Source: Terriglobia bacterium (lineage in GTDB: Bacteria > Acidobacteriota > Terriglobia > Bryobacterales > Bryobacteraceae). From it: 64,000 nucleotides of DNA. Below, one piece after another: positions 46,540-55,862 of the stretch; position 1 is the first letter of the stretch, and each line of letters opens with the position of its first letter. The DNA is taken from NCBI GenBank assembly GCA_021325235.1, contig JAJPHN010000057.1, positions 1 through 64,000 on the forward strand. Reading direction: 5' to 3'. The notes below the pieces were generated by a model that had not been told where the DNA came from, searched no databases, and was given only the letters and a program-made list of their open reading frames with translations. The position numbers and the translations under genes were made by a program.

Positions 46540-47574
46540 TTATTGGGAAGCGGCGCTCTTCATCGCCTGCCCGACATGCAGCACGGCCGAAAGCGCGCGG
46601 TTGTAATTCATGCGCATCGGTCCTAGTACCGCCAAGTGCGCGCTCAATCCGCCCTGCAGGCTAAAGCGCACCCCAATCAGCGACAGCTCGCTCATACTTG
46701 GATGCACCTCCGACAATCCAACCTGAATCGCCGGCTCGCCCTCGCGCGATTCCAGAAAGCGCTCGAGCAGGTGCAGAATGCGTTTCTTCTCTTCGAGTGC
46801 CCGGAACAGTTCGCGAGCGCGCTCGCGTGTCAGATGCAGATCGAGCCCGATCAGATTTTCCGCGCCGTCGAAGTGCACTTCCGGCATAGCCCCCAGGTCG
46901 AGCAGGCCGTTCGAATACAGCAGATTCACACGCCGCAGAATGGCATCGTACGCAGCGCTTTCCAGTTCAAAGCGGCGCTTCAGTTCGCGGTGGATATTGG
47001 GCAGCATCCAGCCGCCGAAGTGGTAATTGATGTAATTGCGAATCGAGACCAGCTCGTCCTGCGTGACGTTGTCCTCGATCTGGATCACTTTATTGCGCAC
47101 CATGCGGTCGCGCGTGATCACCACCATCAGAATGCGCCGGTCCGGCAGCGCCAGCAGTTCCACCTGGTCCAGAATCTGGTTCTCGGTCGGGATCGCGGCC
47201 ACGATGCCGAAGCTGCGTGTAATCTCGGTCAACAGCTTGGAGGAGCGCTCAATCCGCGCCTCCACGCTCCCCGCTCGTTCCATTTCCAGCTGCAGACGAT
47301 CCAGTTCCGCCTGGATGATACGGCTGCCGAAGAGCGTGCGCGCGTAGCTCTGGTAAGCGCGTTCGGTCGGCACACGACCAGCCGAAGTGTGCGGCTGCGA
47401 AAGGTAGCCCTCCTCGAGCAGATCCGCCATCATGTTGCGAATCGAGGCGGCGCTCATCGGGTATTTGCGCGCAATGCTGCGGGAAGCGACCGGCTCCCCG
47501 GTTTCGATATAGTTCTGGACGATGGCGTGCAGAACCTCGAAATGGCGCGGCGTCAGCGATCCGGAAACCTTCAT
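46540..47574 (-). CDS. hrcA: Heat-inducible transcription repressor HrcA
   Basis: A 344-residue repressor of class I heat-shock genes (groE, dnaK). The N-terminal winged helix contains LTPRHFEVLHAIVQNYIETG, EPVASRSIARKYPMSAASIR and the wing LSQPHTSAGRVPTERAYQSY, all characteristic. The GAF-like dimer domain and inserted domain follow (SFGIVAAIPTENQILDQVEL, GVRFSLQGGLSAHLAVLGPM). HrcA binds CIRCE (TTAGCACTC-N9-GAGTGCTAA), but no such element is seen in the 100 bases upstream. No groE, grpE or dnaK genes are nearby, so it acts in trans here. An esterase gene follows after 5 bases. Confidence 0.93.
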   Translation of the reverse strand: MKVSGSLTPRHFEVLHAIVQNYIETGEPVASRSIARKYPMSAASIRNMMADLLEEGYLSQPHTSAGRVPTERAYQSYARTLFGSRIIQAELDRLQLEMERAGSVEARIERSSKLLTEITRSFGIVAAIPTENQILDQVELLALPDRRILMVVITRDRMVRNKVIQIEDNVTQDELVSIRNYINYHFGGWMLPNIHRELKRRFELESAAYDAILRRVNLLYSNGLLDLGAMPEVHFDGAENLIGLDLHLTRERARELFRALEEKKRILHLLERFLESREGEPAIQVGLSEVHPSMSELSLIGVRFSLQGGLSAHLAVLGPMRMNYNRALSAVLHVGQAMKSAASQ

Positions 47575-47679
47575 TGGGGTCGAGCAGGGCTCGCGCTCTG
47601 CCGGAACCTCATCGCCGGACGAGCCGAATTCTCCCTTAGTGTCGATTATATATAGATTTGGCTGGTCTCGCGCGCTCGA

Positions 47680-48171
47680 TCAACGTGTTTGTAACGTTTC
47701 GGCTGGTACCAGCCGCGCATGCCGCCAGAGCCGCTCCAGATCGTAGTACGAGCGTGCGCTTTCCGAAAAAATATGCACTAGAAAATCGCCGTAATCCATC
47801 AGGATCCATTCCGCGCGGTCGTACCCTTCGAAACTCACCGGCAGCTCGCCCACCTCTTTCATCTGCTTGTGAATCTCGTCCGCAACCGCCTGTCCCTGTC
47901 GCTGGTTCCCGACCGAACAGATCAGGAAAAAATCTGTAAAGGACGTGACCTCGCGCAGATCCAGCACCCGGATATCGCTGGCTTTCTTTTCTTCGGCGGC
48001 ATGCAGGGCCGTCGGCCAGTTGCTCTTGATGTCCTCGAGATCGGAAGACGCGGCCGGCGGATGGGAACGGCGTGACAGATTGCTCGTAAGGCTCTCCTCG
48101 CTCAGGGTACTACAGCTCGGCAGTTCCGCGCTCGGCCCTCGGCGCGCTCGGCCCTCGGAAAGATGCGAGCG
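47680..48171 (-). CDS. rsfS: Ribosomal silencing factor RsfS
   Basis: A protein of the Iojap/RsfS family that binds ribosomal protein L14 and blocks subunit joining in starvation. The conserved domain runs from about IKSNWPTALHAAEEKKASDI through LDLREVTSFTDFFLICSVGN, FEGYDRAEWILMDYGDFLVH and IFSESARSYYDLERLW. No ATG lies upstream of it in frame. The GTG at 48171 gives 163 residues, and a TTG at 48246 would overlap the PEP-CTERM gene. The first 45 or so residues are Ser/Arg-rich and not conserved, so the start is uncertain. Its usual neighbour nadD is absent. hrcA lies about 105 bases downstream. Confidence 0.85.
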   Translation of the reverse strand, partial: RSHLSEGRARRGPSAELPSCSTLSEESLTSNLSRRSHPPAASSDLEDIKSNWPTALHAAEEKKASDIRVLDLREVTSFTDFFLICSVGNQRQGQAVADEIHKQMKEVGELPVSFEGYDRAEWILMDYGDFLVHIFSESARSYYDLERLWRHARLVPAETLQTR

Positions 48172-48217
48172 CACCGGCTCACATGCGTTTCCGAGGATCC
48201 GTCTCGTGCCTGGACGC

Positions 48218-48871
48218 CTAGCTCCGCCGCGCGCGTTTGAAGGCAAACAGAGCCGCCAGCGGCAGCCCCAGCAGCGCGAACGAACCCGGTTCGGGCACCG
48301 CGGCCAGCTGGAAACGCTGGCGCGCGATCGCGAAATCGTCCCCGTTCAGGTTATTGATCACCACGCTCGTAAACGGATCCGTGTGGCTGGTCGCGGCAAA
48401 CAGCAGCGCTCCGTTGTTGCCGCTCGGGAACAGGTCAATCGTTCCCACCAGCTTGGAGCCGCTGTAGAAATCGGCAGTCGTTTCTTCCGGGATCATCAGA
48501 TCCGGGCCCACTTCGAAGCCAAAGGTCGTCGCGGCCCGGCTCAGCGTAATCGTCAGCTCGGAAGGATCGTTGGCGTAAGCGCCCGTCCAGCCCACCCGTG
48601 GCGTCGAAGTTTCCACCGCCGGTGGATTGTTCCAGCTCGTCCAGTTCGTCGGAACCGTGTGCTCCTCGAGCAGCGAGTCGTAGGTAAGCGTCTCGCCGCC
48701 GCCTGAGAGAAATCCGACCGCCGTAAAATCCGGGTCCGTAAAATCGAGCAGCGTGGTGCTGTTGATATAGGCGGCATTCGGCTGCGAAATCGTAATAAAA
48801 TCAGCGCGCATCGAAGAGCAGCCAAACAGGGCTGCAAAGGCGAAGAGCGCGGCTTTCACGCGAGAAGACAT
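48218..48871 (-). CDS. PEP-CTERM sorting-domain protein (second)
   Basis: A 217-residue exported protein. The ATG at 48871 begins a signal peptide (MSSRVKAALFAFAALFGCSS) and has GGAG 7 bases upstream. The C-terminus ends VPEPGSFALLGLPLAALFAF then KRARRS, a PEP-CTERM anchor for exosortase. The body is beta-rich (LTITLSRAATTFGFEVGPDL, TADFYSGSKLVGTIDLFPSG, TSVVINNLNGDDFAIARQRF) and resembles the sandwich domains common in this class. It has no assigned function and lies upstream of rsfS with about 45 bases between them. It is divergent from hpt. Confidence 0.8.
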   Translation of the reverse strand: MSSRVKAALFAFAALFGCSSMRADFITISQPNAAYINSTTLLDFTDPDFTAVGFLSGGGETLTYDSLLEEHTVPTNWTSWNNPPAVETSTPRVGWTGAYANDPSELTITLSRAATTFGFEVGPDLMIPEETTADFYSGSKLVGTIDLFPSGNNGALLFAATSHTDPFTSVVINNLNGDDFAIARQRFQLAAVPEPGSFALLGLPLAALFAFKRARRS

Positions 48872-49068
48872 AAGAAACTCCGGTCCAAAAAATGACAACG
48901 TTATCCGCCTCGACCATCGCTGCTCGAGCGAGCACAGGGATCAGGTACAAAGCGGTTTCCCAAGTTTAACAACTAATTCCGTGAATTTGCCATTAAAACC
49001 CTGACAAAAGTACCGGTTAAGTCAGCCTCTGAGCCGCGGCCGCCCGAACACCAAGTTAAGATTGGCCC

Positions 49069-49647
49069 ATGACGGCCCCGGCAACCCGTGTCCTCCTTTC
49101 GGCCGCACAGATCGAGCAGCGAGTAAAAGAAATGGCCCGCCAGATCGAGGCCGATTACGCCGAAGGTCCGCTCTATCTCGTCTCGGTGCTGAAAGGCTCG
49201 TTCATCTTCATGGCGGATCTGGTACGCGCCTTCGAGCGCCTGCGAGTCCGCACCGAGTTCATGGCCATCTCGAGCTACGGCACGGAGAAGACCAGCTCCG
49301 GACAGGTCAAGCTCACCCGCGATCTCGACGTCTCGATCGAAGGGCAGCAGGTGCTCATTGTCGAGGACATCGTCGACAGCGGCCTCACACTCAGCTATCT
49401 GCTCAATCTGCTCGGCGCGCGCCGGCCCAGGTCGCTCGCCGTGGCAACGCTGCTCGATAAACCGGAGCGGCGCGTGAAACCGGTCGAAATTCGCTACACC
49501 GGATTTCAGATTCCGGACGAATTTGTGGTCGGGTACGGGCTCGATTTCGCCGAAGACTATCGCAATCTGCGCGATATCTGCGTGCTCGAAGAGATCGCTA
49601 CGAGTGCTTCCGGCGCGCCTGCCGCCTGGTCTGAATCTGAGCGGTAA
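49069..49647 (+). CDS. hpt: Hypoxanthine phosphoribosyltransferase
   Basis: A 192-residue purine-salvage enzyme that converts hypoxanthine or guanine plus PRPP to IMP or GMP. It has the PPi-binding loop YLVSVLKGSFIFMADLVR, the flexible-loop segment FMAISSYGTEKTSSGQVKLT and the PRPP motif VLIVEDIVDSGLTLSYLL. Downstream are AVATLLDKPERRVKPVEIRY and the terminal FVVGYGLDFAEDYRNLRDIC. Length is slightly above the usual 175-180 because of a Ser/Ala-rich C-terminal extension. That extension overlaps the convergent membrane-protein gene by 50 bases. In other bacteria hpt often lies near tilS and ftsH, which are not seen here. Confidence 0.93.
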   Translation: MTAPATRVLLSAAQIEQRVKEMARQIEADYAEGPLYLVSVLKGSFIFMADLVRAFERLRVRTEFMAISSYGTEKTSSGQVKLTRDLDVSIEGQQVLIVEDIVDSGLTLSYLLNLLGARRPRSLAVATLLDKPERRVKPVEIRYTGFQIPDEFVVGYGLDFAEDYRNLRDICVLEEIATSASGAPAAWSESER

Positions 49648-50755
49648 CAAACAGCGCCGTAACCGTCACGGCGAGCAGCAGGATCTGCTCCCAGGCCGGC
49701 AGATCCGGGTCCGCATCCGGACTGAGCATGTGTCCGCCCAGGCAGCACAGCACGTGCACCGAGAAAACTTCGATCGAGGCGCGGCCCAGCAGCGCCAGCG
49801 GCTGGAAGATGGCAAGTGAAGCGATCTTCTGCCCGTAGCGGACCAGCACCAGCGTGAGCGCGGCGAAGTTGATGACGCGCGCCGGGCCGAGATGCCACTT
49901 GTCAATCAGCCAGCCGTACACGTCCTGGTTCATCCATTGGTCCACCGGGCTATAGCGAAGAACGAGAAAGATGACCGCCAGCACCAGCGCGAAGTTCGAA
50001 AGCCCCGGCGAAATACCCTTCTCGCGCTTTACGCCGCTGCCGTTCCCGGCAATCCGGTCCGCGTAAATGCTCCCCAGCGCCAGAGCCACAATCCAGAGCA
50101 GCTGCCAGGCGTAGGTGTCGAAGGCGCCGGTTGAGTCTTCCGGTACGCCCAGGTGCATCATGTCAAAATGCGTGTGGACCCAGTGCCGGAGACCGAACTG
50201 TGCGGCTGCCCAGATGCCGAAACTGGTGTAGATCACCGGGTCCCAGCTCCAGCGCCGCGCCACCCAGCGCGCAATGGGCGTGAGCGCGAGAAACAGCACG
50301 TACATCGGCAGAATGTCGAGCAGCGACGGCCGGTATTTCAAAATGATCGCCGCCACGACCGCGTGCATGGGATGCGCGAAGTAGAACGACAGCAGATTCT
50401 CCAGGCCCAGCCGGTGATAGCGCGCGGCAATCCAGGCCACCACGGTGAACGTGATCGCGAGCAGAACCACATGGTACGTATAGACGCGAACAATACGCTT
50501 GCGCAGATCGCTCAAAGTGGCGTCGAAGCCGCTTCGGCTCTCGATGCGGTGCTCGAGCTGGGCGATGATAAAGCCGGAAAGAAAGATGAACCCTTCCGCT
50601 CCCGAGACAAAGCCGAAGGTCTGATTGGAGACAATGCTCGCTCGAGTCGGCAGATGCGTAAGCGTCATCCAGAGCAGCAGAAAACCGCGCAGGATGTCGA
50701 GCTCCACTAAGCGGGCCGATGTCGATTGCCGGAGCGGGGCCGCTGTTGGAGTCAC
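49598..50755 (-). CDS. OpgC-like integral membrane protein
   Basis: A 385-residue membrane protein resembling OpgC, which adds succinyl groups to periplasmic glucans. The N-terminus has the signature of this acyltransferase-like family (RLVELDILRGFLLLWMTLTH, FVSGAEGFIFLSGFIIAQLE, RIVRVYTYHVVLLAITFTVV). About ten membrane helices are visible, including PMYVLFLALTPIARWVARRW and VINFAALTLVLVRYGQK. The start is GTG at 50755. It may modify an exported glycan in this organism, but OpgG/OpgH partners are absent from the window. The 3' end overlaps hpt on the other strand by 50 bases. Confidence 0.8.
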   Translation of the reverse strand: MTPTAAPLRQSTSARLVELDILRGFLLLWMTLTHLPTRASIVSNQTFGFVSGAEGFIFLSGFIIAQLEHRIESRSGFDATLSDLRKRIVRVYTYHVVLLAITFTVVAWIAARYHRLGLENLLSFYFAHPMHAVVAAIILKYRPSLLDILPMYVLFLALTPIARWVARRWSWDPVIYTSFGIWAAAQFGLRHWVHTHFDMMHLGVPEDSTGAFDTYAWQLLWIVALALGSIYADRIAGNGSGVKREKGISPGLSNFALVLAVIFLVLRYSPVDQWMNQDVYGWLIDKWHLGPARVINFAALTLVLVRYGQKIASLAIFQPLALLGRASIEVFSVHVLCCLGGHMLSPDADPDLPAWEQILLLAVTVTALFVTAQIQTRRQARRKHS

Positions 50756-50800
50756 AGAAGAAGAACCGAATTGCTTATCGACTTGGGAAGCGCGGATGCT

Positions 50801-51031
50801 TCATAGACGGGGTTTCGGCGGAGCGAGTTCCCGCGCTTTGCACTCCGACAGGAAACCGTTATTCTTGTGCGAGCCGTCGCAGAAAGGCTTGTTTTCCGCC
50901 AGCCCGCAGCGGCAAAGAGAAATCACCGAGCGGCCGCCCAGCCCGTAAGAATTGCCCTCGGAATCCTGGATGATAAATTCCCCTTCGATGCGAATCGGGC
51001 CGTTATTCACGATAGTCACTTTCGCCGCCAT
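50801..51031 (-). CDS. CDGSH iron-sulfur domain protein
   Basis: A 76-residue protein with the CDGSH 2Fe-2S site CRCGLAENKPFCDGSHKNNG (three Cys and one His ligand). It is preceded by a short beta domain (VTIVNNGPIRIEGEFIIQDS, YGLGGRSVISL). Members are small redox or Fe-S transfer proteins in the cytoplasm. The ATG at 51031 is preferred over the upstream frame to 51067 because the conserved part begins at AAKVTIVNNG. It is divergent from the GH88 gene. The exact redox partner is unknown. Confidence 0.85.
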   Translation of the reverse strand: MAAKVTIVNNGPIRIEGEFIIQDSEGNSYGLGGRSVISLCRCGLAENKPFCDGSHKNNGFLSECKARELAPPKPRL

Positions 51032-51102
51032 GCAACCTGAGGGTAGCAGGGGAGGCACCGCCCTCAAGTCATCAATATAATGTTTCTCGTGCAGGTGGGC
51101 GT

Positions 51103-52260
51103 TTGATCCAGTTCAGCTACGAGAGCGACCGCGAGCTGTTTGAAAGCGCCATCCGTTTCGCCCAGCGCCAGGTGCGCAAGCTGGTGGAAAAGTATCCGGG
51201 TTTCTATCCGGTGTACACGCAGGGCGGCGTCTGGAAGCACGACAGTCCGGCGCTGGCGCACTGGTGTGACGGCTTTCTGCCCGGCATCCTTTGGCTGTTC
51301 TATAAGCGCGGAGGGCCGAATGCTGCCGATGCCCGCTTCTGGTGGGAAGTGGCCACCACCTATAGCCGTCCGCTCGAGCCGCGCAAGACCGAGCCTGAAG
51401 CGCACGACCTTGGCTTTATCTTCCAAACGGCCTACTATCGCTGGTTTCAATGCGCCCACGAGGATCCGATTCGCGAGGCCATGATCGCGGCGGGCCGCAC
51501 GCTCGCGCTCGGTTACGACGAGAAGGGACAGTTCCTGCGCTCGCTGGTGGCGGGCAATTCGCTGTTCATCGACATCATGATGAACGTCGGCATTGTCTTT
51601 TACGCCGCGCGCGAGACCAGCGACCGCCAGCTGCGCGAGGTTGCCACGCGGCATTCGCTGACCACCCGCAAGCACCTGGTCCGCGGCGATGGTTCGGTGG
51701 CGCAGGAAGGTTTGTTCGATCCGGACACCGGTGAGTTTCTGCGACAGGCGACGCAGCAGGGCTACCGCAGCGATTCCTGCTGGGCGCGCGGCTTGAGCTG
51801 GGCGCTGTACGGCTTCACCACGGCTTACGAATACAGCCGCGATCCGCGTTTTGTGCACACTGCCGAAAGCTGTGCCGATTACTACATAACCCACACGCCG
51901 GCCCACGGCATTCCGCCCTGGGACTACAATGCGCCGGGCGAAAGCCGCAAGCTGCTCGACACGTCCGCGGCTGCGATTAGCGCGGCGGGATTGCTGCGTT
52001 TATGCCGGCAGATTGCGGATCCGATGAAAGGGCATTTCTACTGGTCGACCGCGATTGGTATCCTGCGCAATCTTTGCACGAAGTATCTGGCGGGCGCCGA
52101 TCCGGGCTGGGAAGGCATCCTCAAAGGCGGCGTCTATCACGTGCATAAAGGGCTGGGCGTCGATGAGTCGGTGATCTGGGGCGAATACTACTTTGTCGAG
52201 GCGCTCGAAGAAGCGCTGCGCGTGATGGACCGCGGCGCCGCGCACTCCACAGTGAATTAG
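51103..52260 (+). CDS. GH88 unsaturated glucuronyl/rhamnogalacturonyl hydrolase-like protein
   Basis: A 385-residue cytoplasmic (alpha/alpha)6-barrel enzyme that removes 4,5-unsaturated uronic acids from oligosaccharides made by polysaccharide lyases. Recognisable blocks are WKHDSPALAHWCDGFLPGIL, EAHDLGFIFQTAYYRWFQ (Asp of the first catalytic region), NSLFIDIMMNVGIVFYAARE (second Asp), YRSDSCWARGLSWALYGFTT and DESVIWGEYYFVEALEEALR. The start is a TTG at 51103 preceded by AGGTGG. No other in-frame start is close. No signal peptide is seen. Lyase partners are absent from the window. It converges on a spermidine-synthase-like gene with a 4-base overlap. Confidence 0.87.
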   Translation: MIQFSYESDRELFESAIRFAQRQVRKLVEKYPGFYPVYTQGGVWKHDSPALAHWCDGFLPGILWLFYKRGGPNAADARFWWEVATTYSRPLEPRKTEPEAHDLGFIFQTAYYRWFQCAHEDPIREAMIAAGRTLALGYDEKGQFLRSLVAGNSLFIDIMMNVGIVFYAARETSDRQLREVATRHSLTTRKHLVRGDGSVAQEGLFDPDTGEFLRQATQQGYRSDSCWARGLSWALYGFTTAYEYSRDPRFVHTAESCADYYITHTPAHGIPPWDYNAPGESRKLLDTSAAAISAAGLLRLCRQIADPMKGHFYWSTAIGILRNLCTKYLAGADPGWEGILKGGVYHVHKGLGVDESVIWGEYYFVEALEEALRVMDRGAAHSTVN

Positions 52261-54656
52261 GGCTCGAATTCCAGTTCGGCGCGCGGCCTTTTGCTCAAAA
52301 TCGAGAGCGCGGCACTTAGCAGGGCGCCGATGTACAACGCACTGCCGATCATCAGCGTTGTGCGCAGACCGAGATAGATCGCCAGGAACATGGCCGCGGC
52401 GGAGCCGAGCACGCTCGAAGCGGCATTCACGGCCCAGGCCCACCGCACAGATGCCGGCATTACTCTTTCGAGCAGCGTCAACCCGGTCGGAAACGGCATG
52501 CCCATGGCGAAGCCCAGCGGGCTGATGAGCGCGACCGTGATCAGCACTTTCAAAGCAAACGGGAGCCACACGCCACCTTCACAGATCGGTGTGACAATCA
52601 GCGCAAGCAGCACATTCAGTGCCGCGACGATTATCAGCACGGTGCGAAGTTTGGCGGGGTTGCCCTGCACCAGGCGCTTGCTGGCGAAGCTGCCGCAGCC
52701 GCTCGAGAGCAGCATGGAGAAGATGATGACCGTGAGAGCGTAAGTGGGGTGTCCGAGAAACAGCACGAATTTCTGGATCAGGGCGACCTGGATGATGATG
52801 TAGCCGGCGCCGATGCACAGGAAGAAAAAGAGTGCCGGAATGGCGCCGCGCTCGCGTGGCAGGCGGTGGCCGAGCAGCATCGGAGGCAGAGCGAGCATGA
52901 TGATCGTCGCCAGAATGCTGATGCCGACAACGCCGAAGAGTACCGGCAGCGCGGAGTTGATTTTGTAATCGGCGGTCGCGTGCGAAGCGTGCGAGAGAAA
53001 ATCGAGTACGTCGCGCGCCTGCACGGTGTAGAAGAAGAACGGGCGGTCGTCGCCAACCGGGCGTACATCGAAGGCGTAAGAATCGAAGAACCTCTCGCGC
53101 GAGGGAATCGTCAGCAGGGTTCGAAACGGCGTGTCGCGGGCGGTGCCGGGTTGATAGACGATTTCCATGCCGGCGGTTTTCGCACCTTGCTGCAGACGTT
53201 CGAGATCGGCTGCGGTAAACGGATTGCGCGAGACCAGAATGGTATCCTGCGCGCCCCACTGATGAAGCTGGTTGACGTCCTCGCGCACGACGATGATGTT
53301 GCGCGCAGGGTCGTTCTGGCCGATGTGATGCAGAGCGGTGATGGCAAGCGAAACGATGCGCAGCGATTCGCGCGGCGGATCAAAACCCCAGCGAGTAAAC
53401 GCCATGACGCCATCGGGCGTGAGGTGCGAGAGGTAATCGCCGAACGCTTCGGTGGTGTAGAGATTGTTCTCCGATAGCGCGAAAGCGCCGGCGGCGGTCG
53501 AAGCCCAGGTATCGACCAGCGTGGCCTGCAGCACCTGATACTGCTCGCGTGAGCGGCGAATGAACGAGCGCCCGTCTTCAACAGCGATATGCACATCGGG
53601 CCGGAAATACAGGTTGTTGCTGTAGGCCGGGTAACGCTTGCGCATGATCTCGGTGGCGATGGTCGGATTGATTTCGACGCCGGTCACATCTTTGCTGCCG
53701 GAATGGAGCGCGCGGGCAACATCCCAGCCGCCGCCAGGCCCGATGATCAGCGTTTTCGCGCCGGGACGGAGCAGATAGGGAAAGCCGGGCCCGTGATAGG
53801 TGAGATCGAATGACTGTTTCGGGGTAAGGTGATCGAGATCGAGCTGCGCCAGATAGGTATTGGCGTCGGCGTCGATCACGATGAGCTGCGCGCCGTCGGG
53901 CTGGCGCTTGAGCGCGATGCGCGAGAAGCTGTTCCAGCGTACGAATTCTTCGTTGGTGAGGCGCTGGCCTTTGGCGAATTTGACGTCGATGAACGGATCC
54001 TTCCAATTCAGAGTCATGACGCCGACCAGCACGAGTCCGAGAAGAACGGCGGTGGCCCGGCCGCGCGAGGAGCCCGCCAGATGGAACCAGATGGCTGCCG
54101 AAACAGCGAAGAGAAGGGCAGCGGCGATGATGGTGTTGGGTCCGCCGAGCCAGTTCAGCAGCGGCACGAGCACGGCGCAGCCACCGGCAGCTCCGAGCAG
54201 ATCGAAAAAGTAGACGCGATTCACGCGGCCGATGGTGTCGGCGATGACAAGCGAAAGAATGGTGCCCGAAAAGGTGAACGGTATCGCGGCAACGAAATAG
54301 GCGAGGGTCAATTCGCCGCCGCTCATCGCAGCTGAACGTCCGAGCAGGAACCAGAGGCTCAGCACAATCGCGATGGCATTCGTCCAGGCGAGAATGCCGA
54401 GTTTGCGATGGAGCGTGCCCGGCCAGCCGGCGACGACATACGAGAAAACGCCACCCGCGCCGAGTCCGAAGAGCGCGATCGAGATGGCGAGGAACGCGAA
54501 ATGATAGAAGTAAACGACCGAAAAAACGCGCGTCAACGCGAGCTCGAGCAGCAGCGTGGCGAGCGAGGTGGCGGCCACGCCGAAATAGATCTGTGGCCAG
54601 TGTCTGCGGCGGGCAGTATGCGACACCTGCTCGCCGAGTGTGATGGAGGAGGACAA
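52257..54656 (-). CDS. Membrane-fused spermidine-synthase-like protein
   Basis: A 799-residue protein with a membrane part of about seven helices at the N-terminus (LATLLLELALTRVFSVVYFY, SLVIADTIGRVNRVYFFDLL). A SAM-binding spermidine-synthase-like domain spans about residues 255-560. A second set of helices forms the C-terminus. The nucleotide-binding motif is LIIGPGGGWDVARALHSGSK followed by VTGVEINPTIATEIMRKR and IAVEDGRSFIRRSREQYQVL. The usual gatekeeper Asp motif is altered (LVDTWASTAAGAF), so it may not make spermidine. The start is a TTG at 54656, which overlaps an AAAGG site and lies 4 bases after the wecB stop. The role is uncertain; such fusions are widespread and uncharacterised. 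Confidence 0.75.
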   Translation of the reverse strand: MSSSITLGEQVSHTARRRHWPQIYFGVAATSLATLLLELALTRVFSVVYFYHFAFLAISIALFGLGAGGVFSYVVAGWPGTLHRKLGILAWTNAIAIVLSLWFLLGRSAAMSGGELTLAYFVAAIPFTFSGTILSLVIADTIGRVNRVYFFDLLGAAGGCAVLVPLLNWLGGPNTIIAAALLFAVSAAIWFHLAGSSRGRATAVLLGLVLVGVMTLNWKDPFIDVKFAKGQRLTNEEFVRWNSFSRIALKRQPDGAQLIVIDADANTYLAQLDLDHLTPKQSFDLTYHGPGFPYLLRPGAKTLIIGPGGGWDVARALHSGSKDVTGVEINPTIATEIMRKRYPAYSNNLYFRPDVHIAVEDGRSFIRRSREQYQVLQATLVDTWASTAAGAFALSENNLYTTEAFGDYLSHLTPDGVMAFTRWGFDPPRESLRIVSLAITALHHIGQNDPARNIIVVREDVNQLHQWGAQDTILVSRNPFTAADLERLQQGAKTAGMEIVYQPGTARDTPFRTLLTIPSRERFFDSYAFDVRPVGDDRPFFFYTVQARDVLDFLSHASHATADYKINSALPVLFGVVGISILATIIMLALPPMLLGHRLPRERGAIPALFFFLCIGAGYIIIQVALIQKFVLFLGHPTYALTVIIFSMLLSSGCGSFASKRLVQGNPAKLRTVLIIVAALNVLLALIVTPICEGGVWLPFALKVLITVALISPLGFAMGMPFPTGLTLLERVMPASVRWAWAVNAASSVLGSAAAMFLAIYLGLRTTLMIGSALYIGALLSAALSILSKRPRAELEFEP

Positions 54657-54659
54657 CCT

Positions 54660-55862
54660 TTATGGTAAGTCAGCCAGAGCGACGCCGAGATGCGCCGCCA
54701 TGCGCTTGACGATGCGCGCTGCGGCGTGGCCATCGCCGTACGGATTGTGCTGGCGGGCCATATTTTCCCGTGCTCCGGCGTCGTTTAGCAGCCGCGTTGC
54801 TTCGCTGAGGATGCGCTCGGGATCGGTACCTACCAGTTTCACTGTTCCGGCTGTGACTGCTTCGGGACGCTCGGTCACATGGCGCAGGACAAGCACAGGT
54901 ATGCCGAGCGAAGGCGCTTCTTCCTGGATACCGCCGGAATCGGTCAGCAGCAGATAAGCACGCCGCATCAGGTCGACAAACGGCAGGTAATCGAGTGGCT
55001 CGACCAGCGTGACATTTGGTTTTCCGCGCAGGATGGAATCGACAGGACCGGTGACGTTCGGGTTGCGGTGCACCGGCCAGACGATCTGCACATCTTCGCG
55101 TTCGGCAAGGCGAGCGATGGCGCGGCAGAGATTCTCGAAGTCCGAGCCGAAGCTTTCGCGGCGGTGCGCGGTGACGACGATCAGCTTCTTGCCGGCGTCG
55201 AGCGCAATGTTGAGGCCGGAATGCGCGCCGCTTTCGAGGCGGTCGCGGATCATAAGCACGGCGTCGATGCCGGTATTGCCGGTGACTTCGATCCGCTCCG
55301 GAGAGATGCCTTCGCGAATGAGATTGCGTGCGGCGCCTTCGGTGGCTGCGAAATGCAGCGCGGCGAGGCGGCTGGTGAGAACGCGATTCATCTCTTCGGG
55401 GAACGGATTGCGCAGATCGAAGGTGCGGAGTCCGGCTTCGACGTGGGCGATTTCGACGCCTGCGTAGAACGCTGATAGCGCGCCGCAGAAGGTGGTGGTG
55501 GTGTCGCCCTGGACGAGGCAGATAGCGGGTTTTACCTGACCGAATACGGGCGGCAGTTCCTGGAGCAGACGGCTTGAAAGTGCGGCCAGCGACTGATTCG
55601 GCCGCATGAGCTTGAGATCGAAATCGGGCTGGATCTGGAAGACGTCGAGGACCTGATCGAGCATCTCGCGATGCTGTCCGGTGAGGCACACGACGGGGCG
55701 CAGGACGTTGCAAAAAGGCTCGCTGCGCAGTGCGTATACGAGCGGGCAGAGCTTGATGGCCTCCGGCCGCGTGCCGAAGATGAGCAGGACGGGCTTCGGC
55801 GCGGAGACGGAATCGGAAGGACTACTTGTGACGGTAAGTGATGCGTCCCTTCGTGAGGTCAT
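54660..55862 (-). CDS. wecB: UDP-N-acetylglucosamine 2-epimerase (non-hydrolysing)
   Basis: A 400-residue cytoplasmic enzyme interconverting UDP-GlcNAc and UDP-ManNAc for cell-surface polysaccharide. The fold is GT-B-like with [80 protein letters not shown] (catalytic Glu region) and [20 protein letters not shown], all characteristic. The only in-frame start is the ATG at 55862, which lies 41 bases inside infA, so infA and wecB are translationally linked. The first 20 or so residues (Ser-rich) are not part of the conserved domain. No other O-antigen genes surround it. Confidence 0.92.
   Translation of the reverse strand: MTSRRDASLTVTSSPSDSVSAPKPVLLIFGTRPEAIKLCPLVYALRSEPFCNVLRPVVCLTGQHREMLDQVLDVFQIQPDFDLKLMRPNQSLAALSSRLLQELPPVFGQVKPAICLVQGDTTTTFCGALSAFYAGVEIAHVEAGLRTFDLRNPFPEEMNRVLTSRLAALHFAATEGAARNLIREGISPERIEVTGNTGIDAVLMIRDRLESGAHSGLNIALDAGKKLIVVTAHRRESFGSDFENLCRAIARLAEREDVQIVWPVHRNPNVTGPVDSILRGKPNVTLVEPLDYLPFVDLMRRAYLLLTDSGGIQEEAPSLGIPVLVLRHVTERPEAVTAGTVKLVGTDPERILSEATRLLNDAGARENMARQHNPYGDGHAAARIVKRMAAHLGVALADLP

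Noticed and set aside
47575-47679. Possible CIRCE element upstream of hrcA
   Set aside because: No TTAGCACTC-N9-GAGTGCTAA inverted repeat is present, even allowing two mismatches by eye.
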